64,000 bases of DNA from positions 990,260 to 1,054,259 of the forward strand of contig NZ_FNNU01000001.1 of NCBI RefSeq assembly GCF_900106975.1, written 5' to 3'. Below the pieces are notes generated by a model. It ran no database searches and was not told the DNA's origin. It saw nothing but the letters and a program-made list of their open reading frames with translations. The stretch is from Pseudomonas kuykendallii (GTDB taxonomy: Bacteria; Pseudomonadota; Gammaproteobacteria; Pseudomonadales; Pseudomonadaceae). Both the position numbers and the translations under genes were made by a program. Positions 54,460 through 63,916 of this stretch are shown in pieces; within the stretch, counting starts at the first letter, position 1, and every line of letters begins with the position of its first letter.

Positions 54460-55086
54460 TTAGATGAACGGGATGAAGGGGATGTCGCGTTTTTCCGGAG
54501 GTTTGTCTTTCAGCGGGCATTCCGGTCGCACGCCCCAGTCGTCCTTCTTGCACGGATTGACGTTGCGTTTCTGCGCCAGGCTCGGACGCTGTACGTGGAA
54601 GGGCTGGCTCGGCGTCCGCTCCAGAACGACGCCGGCGGCGTTGACGATTTCCACCGACAATTGATGCGTCCCGCGGTCCTGCGTGGCGAGTGGGAACACG
54701 GGACTGCGTGTCGGTTCGCCGACCACCTTGCCATCCAGATACAGCCGGAAATTGTGCCCGGGTAGCAGGTTCGGCTCGCTGGTCACGGTGACAATCAGCG
54801 TGCCATCGCCATCGCGAAGGGTCGCATCCGGTTCGGGAACCAGAATGCGCAGCAGGTCGTAGCGCGGCGCGGCCACCGGCGCAGTCGCGGGCGGTCGCAT
54901 GTGGATCGTCGCCGGCGCCGAGGTCATCGCGTTGGGCGGCGCCAGCTCGACGCGCTTGGCGTTGTCGCCCGCCCGTGGTTGGTCGGTGAACACGCGGTTC
55001 CCGGCGGCATCGACGTAGGTGTACACCTCGGCGGCCGCAGGCAGCGCAACCAGCAGCAGGGCGAAAAGCAGGCGGGCGTTCGGCAC
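54460..55086 (-). CDS. Exported DUF4124 domain protein
   Basis: A 208-residue secreted protein. Signal peptide residues ~1-19 end 'PAAAEVYTYVDAAGNRVFTDQP', the DUF4124 signature (Y.Y.D..G...F.D.P). A beta-sandwich-like region follows ('LRILVPEPDATLRDGDGTLIVTVTSEPNLLPGHNFRLYLDGKVVG'), with a Lys/Pro-rich tail. The start is a GTG at 55086 overlapping the previous stop by one base. Function unknown; paralogous to its upstream neighbour. Confidence 0.82.
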   Translation of the reverse strand: MPNARLLFALLLVALPAAAEVYTYVDAAGNRVFTDQPRAGDNAKRVELAPPNAMTSAPATIHMRPPATAPVAAPRYDLLRILVPEPDATLRDGDGTLIVTVTSEPNLLPGHNFRLYLDGKVVGEPTRSPVFPLATQDRGTHQLSVEIVNAAGVVLERTPSQPFHVQRPSLAQKRNVNPCKKDDWGVRPECPLKDKPPEKRDIPFIPFI

Positions 55087-55637
55087 TAGTTGCTAGGCCT
55101 CGGTGGTGGCGGTGGACGTAGCGCCGGGCTCTGGGTATTTACCCGTTGCACGCTGAAGGTGATGGGCGCGCTCTGCTGGATCGACTGGCCGCCGCTGAGG
55201 ACCTGGACGGCCAGGCTGTGCTCGCCGCGATCGATGTTGCTCAGTGGCAGGCGCAGCGAGGAATAGGGCACGCCATACGGGTTGCCATCCAGCAGCAGGC
55301 GTAACGTATGACCCGCACTCAGTTCGGGTTGCAGGATCACATCCACGCTGAAGCTGCCATTGTTGGCGCGGATGGCCTCGGTGGTGGGCACGTTCAGCTG
55401 CAGTACCGCGTACGGCGGCTGATCCGCCTGCTGCTGGTCGGAGCCCTGGCTGGGGGGCGGATTGGGTGTCTGGATATCCACGGTGTTGGTCGGCGGCAGC
55501 TGAATGGTTTCCGCCTGGGTGCCGTCCGGCGGTTGGTTGGTGAACACCGTCTTGCCGTTGGCATCGATGTATTTGTAGATCTGCGCGGTTGCCGGCAGGG
55601 TCAGCAAGCAGAGAAGGCAGGCAATCAACAGGCGCAT
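55086..55637 (-). CDS. Exported DUF4124 domain protein (paralogue)
   Basis: A 183-residue secreted protein with signal peptide ~1-18 and 'QIYKYIDANGKTVFTNQPPDGT', the DUF4124 motif. It then follows the same plan as the gene downstream ('AVLQLNVPTTEAIRANNGSFSVDVILQPELSAGHTLRLLLDGNPYG'). Its C-terminus is a Pro run. ATG 55637 (MRLLIACLL) has a clear signal peptide; an earlier frame opening does not. Confidence 0.83.
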   Translation of the reverse strand: MRLLIACLLCLLTLPATAQIYKYIDANGKTVFTNQPPDGTQAETIQLPPTNTVDIQTPNPPPSQGSDQQQADQPPYAVLQLNVPTTEAIRANNGSFSVDVILQPELSAGHTLRLLLDGNPYGVPYSSLRLPLSNIDRGEHSLAVQVLSGGQSIQQSAPITFSVQRVNTQSPALRPPPPPRPSN

Positions 55638-55757
55638 CGGTGCGGCTCCGTGAGTGGACGCCTTAAGCCTTGCACCCCCGCGCCCGGCTTGCAAGGCGGA
55701 TGAGCCCGAAAGCCCCGGCATCCTCCGGGCCGCGCAGAGACTTTTCGAGCGCCCATG

Positions 55758-55783
55758 AAAAAGGCCTCCCGAGGGAGGCCTTT
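55758..55783 (-). terminator. Terminator of glnA
   Basis: AAAGGCCTCCC / GGGAGGCCTTT stem (55760-55770 with 55773-55783), then a short U-run on the minus strand, 17 bases past the glnA stop. Confidence 0.85.
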
Positions 55784-55799
55784 CGCTGACGCTACTGGC

Positions 55800-57203
55800 T
55801 TAGACGCTGTAGTACAGGTCGTATTCCAGCGGGTGCACGAAGGTGCGCACCTTGATTTCTTCTTCCGATTTCAGCTCGATGTAGGCATCGATGAAGTCGT
55901 CGGAGAACACACCGCCCTTGGTCAGGAACGCGCGGCCCTTGTCCAGCTCTTCCAGGGCTTCCTTCAGGCTGCCGCAGACCTGCGGGATCTGGCTCGCCTC
56001 TTCCGGCGGCAGGTCGTACAGGTTTTTGTCGGCGGCATCGCCGGGGTGGATCTTGTTCTGGATACCGTCCAGACCGGCCATCAGCAGTGCAGCGAAGGCC
56101 AGGTACGGGTTGGCAGCCGGATCCGGGAAGCGCGCTTCGATGCGGCGGGCTTTCGGGCTGTTGACGTACGGGATGCGGATCGAGGCGGAACGGTTACGGG
56201 CCGAGTAGGCCAGCATGACCGGTGCTTCGAAGCCCGGGACCAGACGCTTGTAGGAGTTGGTCGACGGGTTGGTGAAGCCGTTCAGTGCCTTGCCGTGCTT
56301 GATGATGCCGCCGATGAAGAACAGGGCGGTGTCGGACAGGCCAGCATAGCCTTCGCCAGCGAAGGTGTTCTTGCCTTCTTTGGAGATCGACAGGTGGACG
56401 TGCATACCCGAACCGTTGTCGCCGTACAGCGGCTTCGGCATGAAGGTAGCGGTCTTGCCGTAGGCGTCGGCGACGTTGTGCACGCAGTACTTCAGGGTCT
56501 GCACTTCGTCGGCCTTGGCGACCAGGGTGTTGAACAGCACGCCGATTTCGTTCTGGCCGGCAGTCGCCACTTCGTGGTGGTGAACTTCGACCTTCAGGCC
56601 CATCTCTTCCAGTGCGTTGCACATGGCGGTACGGATTTCGTGGTCGTGGTCGACCGGCGGTACCGGGAAGTAGCCGCCCTTGACGCCCGGACGGTGACCT
56701 TTGTTGCCGCTTTCGAAATCACCGTCGGTGTTCCAGGAAGCCTGCTCGGAGAAGATCTTGAACATCGAGCCGGAGATGTCCGACTTGAACTTCACTTCGT
56801 CGAATACGAAGAATTCCGGCTCCGGACCGACGAACACCTTGTCGCCGATACCGGTGGATTTGAGGTATTCCTCGGCGCGGCGAGCGATGGCGCGCGGGTC
56901 GCGATCGTAGCCTTGCATGGTGCTCGGCTCGATGATGTCGCAGACCAGGATCAGGGTCGGCTCTTCGGTGAACGGATCGAGCACGGCGGTGCTGTCATCG
57001 GGCATCAGGATCATGTCGGAGGCTTCGATGCCTTTCCAGCCGGCGATGGAGGAGCCATCGAACATCTTGCCGTACTCGAAGAAATCGTCGTCCGCATCGC
57101 GTGCCGGCATGGTGACGTGTTGCTGCTTGCCCTTGGTGTCGGTGAAGCGCAGATCAATCCACTTCACATCGTTATCTTTGATCAGTTGAAGCGACTTCGA
57201 CAT
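55800..57203 (-). CDS. glnA: Glutamine synthetase type I
   Basis: A 467-residue GSI-beta enzyme making glutamine from glutamate and ammonia. '[10 protein letters not shown]' is the N-terminal beta-grasp signature, '[11 protein letters not shown]' and '[11 protein letters not shown]' carry metal ligands, and '[14 protein letters not shown]' is the ATP site. The adenylylation Tyr lies in '[11 protein letters not shown]', so activity is controlled by GlnE. Start at ATG 57203. A sigma54 promoter and NtrC sites lie upstream. Confidence 0.98.
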   Translation of the reverse strand: MSKSLQLIKDNDVKWIDLRFTDTKGKQQHVTMPARDADDDFFEYGKMFDGSSIAGWKGIEASDMILMPDDSTAVLDPFTEEPTLILVCDIIEPSTMQGYDRDPRAIARRAEEYLKSTGIGDKVFVGPEPEFFVFDEVKFKSDISGSMFKIFSEQASWNTDGDFESGNKGHRPGVKGGYFPVPPVDHDHEIRTAMCNALEEMGLKVEVHHHEVATAGQNEIGVLFNTLVAKADEVQTLKYCVHNVADAYGKTATFMPKPLYGDNGSGMHVHLSISKEGKNTFAGEGYAGLSDTALFFIGGIIKHGKALNGFTNPSTNSYKRLVPGFEAPVMLAYSARNRSASIRIPYVNSPKARRIEARFPDPAANPYLAFAALLMAGLDGIQNKIHPGDAADKNLYDLPPEEASQIPQVCGSLKEALEELDKGRAFLTKGGVFSDDFIDAYIELKSEEEIKVRTFVHPLEYDLYYSV

Positions 57204-57303
57204 GTTGTCCTCCAGGTGAAAGGCTGGGAGCGGTTGGCATACCCCCAGTATCAGTTGATGCCGGGGCAGGGATACTCCGCCAGGGCAACCTGCCTCACAA
57301 GGG

Positions 57304-57319
57304 AGCAATTAGCATGCCA
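57304..57319 (-). promoter_or_regulatory. Sigma54 promoter of glnA
   Basis: Minus strand TGGCAT-GCTAA-TTGCT matches TGGCAC-N5-TTGCW with one mismatch, GG-N10-GC spacing intact. It lies about 100 bases before the start codon; expected initiation near 57293. Confidence 0.88.
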
Positions 57320-57390
57320 GCGCCCCGAAATGGTAACGACCCCGAAACACGTGATTTTTCAGGGGGTCAAAGGCAATCTGAGAAGGGTGT

Positions 57391-57439
57391 GCGCCTTTAA
57401 TTGGTGCGTGATGTTTTTTGCTTGCATTGTATTGGTGCG
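57391..57439. promoter_or_regulatory. NtrC enhancer sites of glnA
   Basis: Two sites: 57392-57408 with right arm TTGGTGCG, and 57423-57439, TGCATTGTATTGGTGCG, matching 14 of 17 positions of TGCACYAWWWTGGTGCA. They lie 75-135 bases upstream of the sigma54 element, the usual enhancer distance. Confidence 0.78.
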
Positions 57440-57488
57440 TAGCTGGGTGGGCTGATAATCACTGATTAAACCTTGAGCAATTTTCCGC

Positions 57489-57494
57489 TATAAT
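57489..57494 (+). promoter_or_regulatory. -10 element of thiI
   Basis: TATAAT, 43 bases before the thiI start. No good -35 at 16-18 bases was found, so the promoter call is partial. Confidence 0.4.
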
Positions 57495-57537
57495 TCGCCC
57501 CCCTCTTTTTCGGCTGCTTCGTGCACGCGCTGTTTCC

Positions 57538-58992
57538 ATGAAACTCATCGTCAAGGTCTTCCCGGAAATCACCATCAAAAGCCGGCCGGTGCGCAAGCAG
57601 TTCATCCGCCAGCTGGCGAAGAATGTGCGCACGGTTCTGCGCGACCTGGATGCCGACGTGAGTGTGGAAGGCGTGTGGGACAACCTCGAGCTGCTGACCC
57701 GTGTGGAGGACCCGAAGGTCCTGCGCCAGATCATCGAGCGGCTGACCTGCGTTCCGGGCATCACCCATTTCCTCGAAGTGCACGAATACCCGCTGGGCGA
57801 TTTCGACGACGTGCTGGAGAAGTGCAAGCTGCATTTCGGTGACCAACTGGCTGGCAAGGTCTTCGCCGTGCGTTGCAAGCGAGCCGGCAAGCACAGCTTC
57901 ACCTCGATGGAGATCGAGCGCTACGTCGGCAGCCAGCTGCGTCAGCAGTGCGGTGCCGCCGGCATCTCGCTGAAGCAGCCGGAAGTCGAAGTGCGCATGG
58001 AGATTCGGCACGAACGCCTGTTCGTCATCCATCACCAGCACAATGGCATCGGCGGTTACCCGCTGGGCTCGCTGGAGCAGACGCTGGTACTGATGTCCGG
58101 CGGATTCGACTCCACGGTGGCGGCCTACCAGATGATGCGTCGCGGCCTGCTCACGCACTTCTGCTTCTTCAATCTTGGCGGTCGTGCCCACGAGCTGGGG
58201 GTGATGGAAGTCGCTCATTACCTGTGGGACAAGTTCGGCAAATCGCACCGGGTGCTGTTCATCAGCGTGCCGTTTGAGGAAGTGCTCGGCGAGATTCTGG
58301 AGAAGGTCGACAACAGCCAGATGGGCGTGGTGTTGAAGCGCATGATGCTGCGCGCCGCCACGCGCCTGGCCGAAGATTTGCAAATCGATGCGCTGGTGAC
58401 CGGCGAGGCGATTTCCCAGGTGTCCAGCCAGACCCTGCCGAATCTCTCGGTGATCGATTCGGCGACCGACATGCTGGTGCTGCGCCCTCTGGTCGCGGCG
58501 CACAAGCAGGACATCATCGATACCGCCTACGAAATCGGCACCGCCGAGTTCGCCAAGCACATGCCGGAATACTGCGGAGTGATCTCGGTAAACCCGACCA
58601 CCCGCGCCAAGCGGGCGCGTATCGAATACGAGGAAAAGCAGTTCGACATGGCCATTCTCGAACGGGCGCTGCAGCGTTCGCGGCGGATGACCGTGGACCG
58701 GGTGATCGACGAACTGGGGCAGGACGTCAAGATCGAGGAGATCGCCCAGGCGCTGCCGGGGCAGGTGGTGATCGACATCCGTCACCCCGACGACCAGGAA
58801 GAGGCGCCGCTCGAACTGTCCGGCATCGAAGTGCGCAACCTGCCGTTCTATGCCGTCAACAGCAAGTTCAAGGAACTGGATGAAAACCGCCAGTACCTGC
58901 TGTACTGCGACAAAGGCGTGATGAGCCGTCTGCACGCTCACCATCTGCTCAGCGAGGGGCATGCGAATGTACGTGTTTATCGCCCGTCTTAA
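57538..58992 (+). CDS. thiI: ThiI, tRNA 4-thiouridine synthetase / sulfurtransferase
   Basis: A 484-residue protein with an NFLD/THUMP N-terminal region (~1-165), a PP-loop ATPase with '[16 protein letters not shown]', and a C-terminal rhodanese domain ending '[18 protein letters not shown]' with the persulfide Cys456 region. It makes s4U8 in tRNA and, through the rhodanese domain, may support thiamine thiazole synthesis. ATG at 57538; a TATAAT -10 lies 43 bases upstream. Confidence 0.96.
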   Translation: MKLIVKVFPEITIKSRPVRKQFIRQLAKNVRTVLRDLDADVSVEGVWDNLELLTRVEDPKVLRQIIERLTCVPGITHFLEVHEYPLGDFDDVLEKCKLHFGDQLAGKVFAVRCKRAGKHSFTSMEIERYVGSQLRQQCGAAGISLKQPEVEVRMEIRHERLFVIHHQHNGIGGYPLGSLEQTLVLMSGGFDSTVAAYQMMRRGLLTHFCFFNLGGRAHELGVMEVAHYLWDKFGKSHRVLFISVPFEEVLGEILEKVDNSQMGVVLKRMMLRAATRLAEDLQIDALVTGEAISQVSSQTLPNLSVIDSATDMLVLRPLVAAHKQDIIDTAYEIGTAEFAKHMPEYCGVISVNPTTRAKRARIEYEEKQFDMAILERALQRSRRMTVDRVIDELGQDVKIEEIAQALPGQVVIDIRHPDDQEEAPLELSGIEVRNLPFYAVNSKFKELDENRQYLLYCDKGVMSRLHAHHLLSEGHANVRVYRPS

Positions 58993-59142
58993 GCAGCCCG
59001 GGCTGTTCGGCGGGAGTATCCGCCACCGCCCTCCCGACGCCTGAGCCCTACCGTTTCAGGCCCCGTTTCCGTGATCGGCGACGGGGAAAGCACGCTTCCA
59101 GCCCGGACCTTCAGCCCGGTGCCACAAACGAGATATAGAACT

Positions 59143-60954
59143 GTGATCGAGAATCTCCGCAACATCGCCATCATCGCCCACGTCGACCATGGCAAAACCA
59201 CCCTGGTGGACAAACTCCTGCGCCTGTCCGGCACCCTGGACCGCAAAGAGCTCGAAAGCGAGCGCGTGATGGACTCCAACGACCAGGAAAAAGAGCGTGG
59301 CATCACCATTCTCGCCAAGAACACCGCACTGAAGTGGAACGGCTACGACATCAACATCGTCGACACCCCCGGCCACGCCGACTTCGGCGGTGAAGTCGAG
59401 CGCGTGATGTCGATGGTCGACTCCGTGCTGCTGGTGGTCGACGCCCAGGACGGCCCGATGCCGCAAACCCGTTTCGTGACCCAGAAGGCGTTCAAGGCCG
59501 GTCTGCGTCCGATCCTCGTGGTGAACAAGATCGACCGTCCGGGCGCGCGTCCGGACTGGGTCATCGACCAGATCTTCGACCTCTTCGACAACCTCGGCGC
59601 CACCGACGAGCAGCTCGACTTCCCGATCGTCTACGCCAGCGCCCTGAACGGCATCGCCGGTCTCGATCACGAGAAGATGGACGACCACATGGATGCCCTG
59701 TTCCAGGCCATCGTCGACCACGTTCCGCCGCCGAAGGTCGATATCGACGGCCCGTTCCAGATGCAGATCTCGCAGCTGGACTACAACAGCTTCCTCGGCG
59801 TCATCGGCATCGGCCGTATCGCTCGCGGCAAGGTCAAGACCAACACCCCGGTCGTCGCCATCGGCGCCGATGGCAAGAAGCGTCAGGGCCGCATCCTGAA
59901 GATCATGGGTCACTCGGGCCTGCACCGTGTCGAAGTCGCCGAAGCCCAGGCCGGTGACATCGTCTGCGTCAGTGGCATGGACGAGCTGTACATCTCCGAC
60001 ACCCTCTGCGATCTGCAGGCCGTCGAAGCCCTGCCGCCGCTGTCCGTCGACGAGCCGACCGTTTCCATGACCTTCCAGGTCAACGACTCGCCGTTCTGCG
60101 GCAAGGAAGGCAAGTTCGTCACCAGCCGCAACATCAAGGAGCGTCTGGAGAAGGAGCTGCTGCACAACGTCGCCCTGCGCGTCGAGGAAGGCGATTCGGC
60201 CGACAAGTTCAAGGTCTCCGGCCGTGGCGAGCTGCACCTCTCCGTACTGATCGAAACCATGCGCCGCGAAGGCTTCGAGCTGGCCGTCGGCCGTCCGGAA
60301 GTGGTGATCAAGGAAGTGAATGGCGAGAAGCAGGAGCCCTACGAGAACGTCATCATCGACATCGAAGAGCAGCACCAGGGTCCGATCATGGAGCAGATGG
60401 GTCTGCGCAAGGCTGACCTGACCAACATGGTTCCGGATGGCAAGGGTCGTATTCGCCTGGAATACACCGTGCCGGCACGTGGCCTGATCGGTTTCCGTAA
60501 CGCCTTCCTGACCATGACCTCCGGCAGCGGCGTGCTGACCAGCACCTTCAGCCACTACGGTCCGATCAAGGTCGGCGACGTCGGCCACCGCCTCAACGGC
60601 GTGCTGGTTTCGATGGCCACCGGCAAGGCGCTGACCTATTCGCTGGAAACCCTGCAGGATCGCGGCAAGCTGTTCCTCGAGCCTGGCCAGGACATCTACG
60701 AAGGCCAGCTGTGCGGCATCAACAGCCGTGACAACGACCTGGTGATCAACCCCACCAAGGGCAAGAAGCTCGATAACATGCGCGCTTCGGGCAAGGACGA
60801 AACCATCGCCCTGGTTCCGCCGATCAAGTTCACCCTGGAGCAGGCGCTGGAATTCATCGACGACGACGAGCTGGTCGAAGTGACGCCGAAGTCGATCCGT
60901 CTGCGCAAAAAGTTCCTCAACGAAAACGACCGCAAGCGCGCCAGCAAAAGCTGA
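59143..60954 (+). CDS. typA: TypA/BipA ribosome-binding GTPase
   Basis: A 603-residue translational GTPase. G1 is '[15 protein letters not shown]', G3 '[14 protein letters not shown]' and G4 '[11 protein letters not shown]'. It has EF-G-like domains II, III and V ('[13 protein letters not shown]', '[25 protein letters not shown]') and a BipA-specific C-terminus ('[25 protein letters not shown]'). It assists ribosome assembly at low temperature and stress. The start is GTG 59143 ([10 protein letters not shown]), matching family N-termini; upstream extension is non-homologous. Confidence 0.95.
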   Translation: MIENLRNIAIIAHVDHGKTTLVDKLLRLSGTLDRKELESERVMDSNDQEKERGITILAKNTALKWNGYDINIVDTPGHADFGGEVERVMSMVDSVLLVVDAQDGPMPQTRFVTQKAFKAGLRPILVVNKIDRPGARPDWVIDQIFDLFDNLGATDEQLDFPIVYASALNGIAGLDHEKMDDHMDALFQAIVDHVPPPKVDIDGPFQMQISQLDYNSFLGVIGIGRIARGKVKTNTPVVAIGADGKKRQGRILKIMGHSGLHRVEVAEAQAGDIVCVSGMDELYISDTLCDLQAVEALPPLSVDEPTVSMTFQVNDSPFCGKEGKFVTSRNIKERLEKELLHNVALRVEEGDSADKFKVSGRGELHLSVLIETMRREGFELAVGRPEVVIKEVNGEKQEPYENVIIDIEEQHQGPIMEQMGLRKADLTNMVPDGKGRIRLEYTVPARGLIGFRNAFLTMTSGSGVLTSTFSHYGPIKVGDVGHRLNGVLVSMATGKALTYSLETLQDRGKLFLEPGQDIYEGQLCGINSRDNDLVINPTKGKKLDNMRASGKDETIALVPPIKFTLEQALEFIDDDELVEVTPKSIRLRKKFLNENDRKRASKS

Positions 60955-60975
60955 TAGCGCTCGTGTTTGACGACG

Positions 60976-60998
60976 AAGGCGCCTTATGGCGCCTTTTT
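60976..60998 (+). terminator. Terminator of typA
   Basis: Stem AAGGCGCC / GGCGCCTT with a TTAT loop, then TTTTT. 21 bases past the stop. Confidence 0.92.
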
Positions 60999-61121
60999 CG
61001 TTTCCAGAATTCCATTTTCACTTACTCGTATGGCTGTTTCGTGAGTGCTCATCAAAGGCTTGGCGATCATTAAATTATGGTATTAATATAAGTCCACGAT
61101 CTCTTACTTGCGGAGCAACAC

Positions 61122-61937
61122 ATGAGCGTCCCTTCACGAAAAGGCGTGGCACTGGTTACCGGAGCTTCCAGCGGAATCGGCGCCGGCTATGCGCAACGTC
61201 TCGCTCAACGCGGCTACGATCTGCTGCTGGTGGCGCGCGACGAGCAGCGCCTGAATGCGCTGGCTGCGCGTCTGGGCAGCGAGACCGGGGTGAAGGTCGA
61301 GGTGCTGCGCGCCGACCTCACCGACAAGGCGGATCTGCTGCGCGTCGAGCAGCGCCTGCGCAGTGACGACTCGATCAGCCTGCTGGTGAACAACGCCGGC
61401 ATCGCGGTGAAGGGTACGACGCTGGAAACCGATCTGGACGCCTTCGAGCAGATGGTCCAGCTCAACGTGGTCGCCCTGACGCGGCTGGCGATCGCCGCCG
61501 GCACGCGTTTCGGTGCGGCTGCCGGCGGCACGCTGATCAACATCGCCTCGGTGCTGGCGCTGGCGCCGGAGTTGTTCAACGGCCCCTACAACGCCACCAA
61601 GGCTTATGTCCTCAGCCTCACCCAGAGCCTGCAGAACGAGCTGGTGCCGCTGGGCGTCCGCGTCCAGGCGGTGCTGCCGGGCGCGACTCGGACGGAAATC
61701 TGGGAGCGGGCCGGGCTGGACGTGGACGGCTTCCCGGCGAGCATGGTGATGGAAACCATGGAGATGGTCGATGCCGCGCTGGCCGGTCTCGACCTGGGCG
61801 AGAACGTCACCATCCCCGCGCTGCCGGACGTTGCCGACTGGGAGGCGTTCGCTGCCGCGCGCCTGAAGTTGATGCCCAACCTGTCGTTGAGCCAGGCCGC
61901 CAAGCGCTACAAGTCGGCGGGCGAAGACGCCGCCTGA
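61122..61937 (+). CDS. Short-chain dehydrogenase/reductase
   Basis: A 271-residue classical SDR. 'ALVTGASSGIGAGYAQRLAQRGY' is the NAD(P) glycine motif (TGxxxGxG), 'LVARDEQRLNAL' suggests NADP preference through Arg, 'LVNNAGIA' is the NNAG motif, and 'NIASVLALAPELFNGPYNATKAYVLSL' holds the Ser-Tyr-Lys catalytic set. Substrate unknown. The AT-rich region 61060-61095 upstream probably carries its promoter; the ribosome site is CGGAG. Confidence 0.9.
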   Translation: MSVPSRKGVALVTGASSGIGAGYAQRLAQRGYDLLLVARDEQRLNALAARLGSETGVKVEVLRADLTDKADLLRVEQRLRSDDSISLLVNNAGIAVKGTTLETDLDAFEQMVQLNVVALTRLAIAAGTRFGAAAGGTLINIASVLALAPELFNGPYNATKAYVLSLTQSLQNELVPLGVRVQAVLPGATRTEIWERAGLDVDGFPASMVMETMEMVDAALAGLDLGENVTIPALPDVADWEAFAAARLKLMPNLSLSQAAKRYKSAGEDAA

Positions 61938-61973
61938 AGTTCCCCCGGACGCTGCGGGTACGCAGCGCCCTTA

Positions 61974-62006
61974 CGCCTGCCGTGAACCTTTGCGGCGGGC
62001 TTTTTA
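61974..62006 (+). terminator. Terminator of the SDR gene
   Basis: GCCTGCCG / CGGCGGGC stem (61975-61982 with 61993-62000, one G-T pair) followed by TTTTT. It ends 43 bases before the next gene. Confidence 0.82.
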
Positions 62007-62048
62007 TTATCTGGGTGTCCGGTTTTTCCGGCGCCCTGGAGGCTGGAT

Positions 62049-63323
62049 ATGACTGCAACGAGAATCGTGGTGACCGGCATGGGGTTGGTCTCGCCGCTGG
62101 GTTGTGGGACCGAAATCGTCTGGCGCCGCCTGTTGGCCGGTCAGTCGGGCATCAGGCGACTGCCTGACGATGTCGTCGCCGACCTGCCGACGGCGATTGG
62201 CGGTGCGGTGCCGACGTTGGAGGAAGACCCAGAGGCCGGTTTCGACCCGGAGCGCGCCGCGCCGGCCAAGGAGCGCAAGAAGATGGATCGCTTCATCCTG
62301 CTCGCCCTCGCCGCTGCTCGCGAGGCGCTGGAGCAGGCGAACTGGCTCCCGCAAAGCGCGGCTCAGCAAGAGCGCACGGCGACCATCATCGCGTCCGGTA
62401 TCGGCGGTTTTGGCACCATCGCCGAAGCGGTGAGGACGACCGACAGCCGGGGCCCGCGGCGCCTCTCGCCGTTCACCATTCCGTCCTTCCTGGTCAACCT
62501 CGCGGCGGGTCACGTGTCCATCCAGCATGGTTTCAAGGGACCGCTGGGTGCGCCGGTCACCGCGTGCGCGGCGGGCGTGCAGGCGATCGGCGATGCGGCG
62601 CGGATGATTCGCGCGGGTGAGGTGGACATCGCCGTGTGCGGTGGCGCCGAGGCGGCGATCGACCGTGTCAGTCTGGGCGGTTTCGCCGCGGCCCGGGCAC
62701 TGTCGAGCGATTTCAACGAGACGCCCGAGCGCGCCTCGCGGCCGTTCGACCGTGATCGCGACGGCTTCGTCATGGGCGAGGGCGCCGGTGTGCTGGTGAT
62801 CGAGTCGCTCGAACATGCGCTGGCCCGGGGCGCGCTGCCGATCGTCGAGCTGGTCGGCTACGGCACCAGTGCCGATGCCTATCACCTCACCGCCGGGCCG
62901 GAAGATGGCAATGGCGCGCGTCGCTCGATGGAGCTGGCGCTGCGCCAGGCGGACATCGCGCCTGCGCAGGTGCAGCACCTCAACGCCCACGCCACCTCGA
63001 CGCCGGTCGGTGACAAGGGCGAGCTGGCGGCGATCAAGGCGCTGTTCGGCGCGGAAGGCGGTATTGCGGTGACGTCCACCAAGTCCTCCACCGGCCACCT
63101 GCTCGGCGCGGCCGGCGGCATCGAGGCGATCTTCACCGCCCTGGCGCTGCGCGATCAGAAGGTCCCGGCGACGCTCAACCTGGAGCACCTAGACGAAGCG
63201 GCGCAGGGTGTCGACATCGTTCACGGAGCGGCGCGCCCGATGCGCATAGAGCATGCACTGTCCAATGGCTTCGGTTTCGGTGGGGTGAACGCCAGCGTGC
63301 TGTTCAGGCGCTGGCAGGGCTGA
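62049..63323 (+). CDS. Beta-ketoacyl-ACP synthase II (FabF-like)
   Basis: A 424-residue condensing enzyme. 'VTACAAGVQAIGDAARMIRAGEVDIAVCGG' contains the active Cys, 'NAHATSTPVGDKGEL' the first His, and 'TSTKSSTGHLLGAAGG' the Lys/second His. It elongates acyl-ACP with malonyl-ACP. The main fabF is usually in the fab cluster, so this is probably a second copy. Compared with typical FabF, KSMTGH is KSSTGH. Start at ATG 62049 with GGAGG. Confidence 0.9.
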   Translation: MTATRIVVTGMGLVSPLGCGTEIVWRRLLAGQSGIRRLPDDVVADLPTAIGGAVPTLEEDPEAGFDPERAAPAKERKKMDRFILLALAAAREALEQANWLPQSAAQQERTATIIASGIGGFGTIAEAVRTTDSRGPRRLSPFTIPSFLVNLAAGHVSIQHGFKGPLGAPVTACAAGVQAIGDAARMIRAGEVDIAVCGGAEAAIDRVSLGGFAAARALSSDFNETPERASRPFDRDRDGFVMGEGAGVLVIESLEHALARGALPIVELVGYGTSADAYHLTAGPEDGNGARRSMELALRQADIAPAQVQHLNAHATSTPVGDKGELAAIKALFGAEGGIAVTSTKSSTGHLLGAAGGIEAIFTALALRDQKVPATLNLEHLDEAAQGVDIVHGAARPMRIEHALSNGFGFGGVNASVLFRRWQG

Positions 63324-63333
63324 GCCAGTGGCT

Positions 63334-63365
63334 GGTATCGATCACCCCGCGGGGCGATCGATACC
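63334..63365. repeat. 32-base near-perfect palindrome between convergent genes
   Basis: Arms GGTATCGATC / GATCGATACC with inner CCCCGCGGGG and a single A/C pair mismatch. It lies in the 53-base gap between two convergent stops and may terminate from both sides, though neither side has a U-run. Confidence 0.75.
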
Positions 63366-63376
63366 GGCAGGCTCCG

Positions 63377-63916
63377 TCAGCCTCGGGGGCCGAGGATCAT
63401 GCAGGTCGTGGTGCCGGTGGCGTAGAGACGGTCGTCCACGTCGTAGATGCGGCCTTCGGCGAGGGCGATGGTACGGCCGATGTGGACGATCGTGCCTTCC
63501 GCCCGGACCGGACCGGTATCGCTGGTCAGCGCGCGTACGTAACTGATGCGCAGATCGACGGTGGTATAGGCCTGGCCTTTCTTCAGTCCGGTGTGCACCG
63601 CGCAGCCCATGGCGGAGTCCAGCAGCGTCGCGGCGTAGCCGCCATGTACGCTGCCGAGCGGGTTGTAGTGACGCTTTCCCGGCGTGCCCTGGAAGACAAA
63701 GCGCCCCTCGGACCATTCGATGGGGTAGAAACCTATCAGGTCGCCGATGGCCGGGCTGGGGAAGTCGCCGCTGCCTATGCCGGCCAGGTATTCCGTCGGT
63801 GCCAGTTCGAGCAGCTGCTCGATGCTGGTGCTGCCAGGCGCGGCGAGGCGAGCACGCATGGCGGCCTCCACGGCATTCCACTCCTCGATTTTGCGGGTTC
63901 GTTCGGCTTCGTTCAT
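63377..63916 (-). CDS. PaaI-family hotdog thioesterase
   Basis: A 179-residue hotdog protein. 'SVHGGYAATLLDSAMGCAVH' is the HGG...D active-site helix, followed by 'YTTVDLRISYVRALTSDTGPVRAEGTIVHIGRTIALAEGRIYD'. It hydrolyses acyl- or aryl-CoA thioesters. The N-terminus is longer than in PaaI (~60 extra residues). It faces the FabF-like gene tail to tail. Confidence 0.88.
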   Translation of the reverse strand: MNEAERTRKIEEWNAVEAAMRARLAAPGSTSIEQLLELAPTEYLAGIGSGDFPSPAIGDLIGFYPIEWSEGRFVFQGTPGKRHYNPLGSVHGGYAATLLDSAMGCAVHTGLKKGQAYTTVDLRISYVRALTSDTGPVRAEGTIVHIGRTIALAEGRIYDVDDRLYATGTTTCMILGPRG

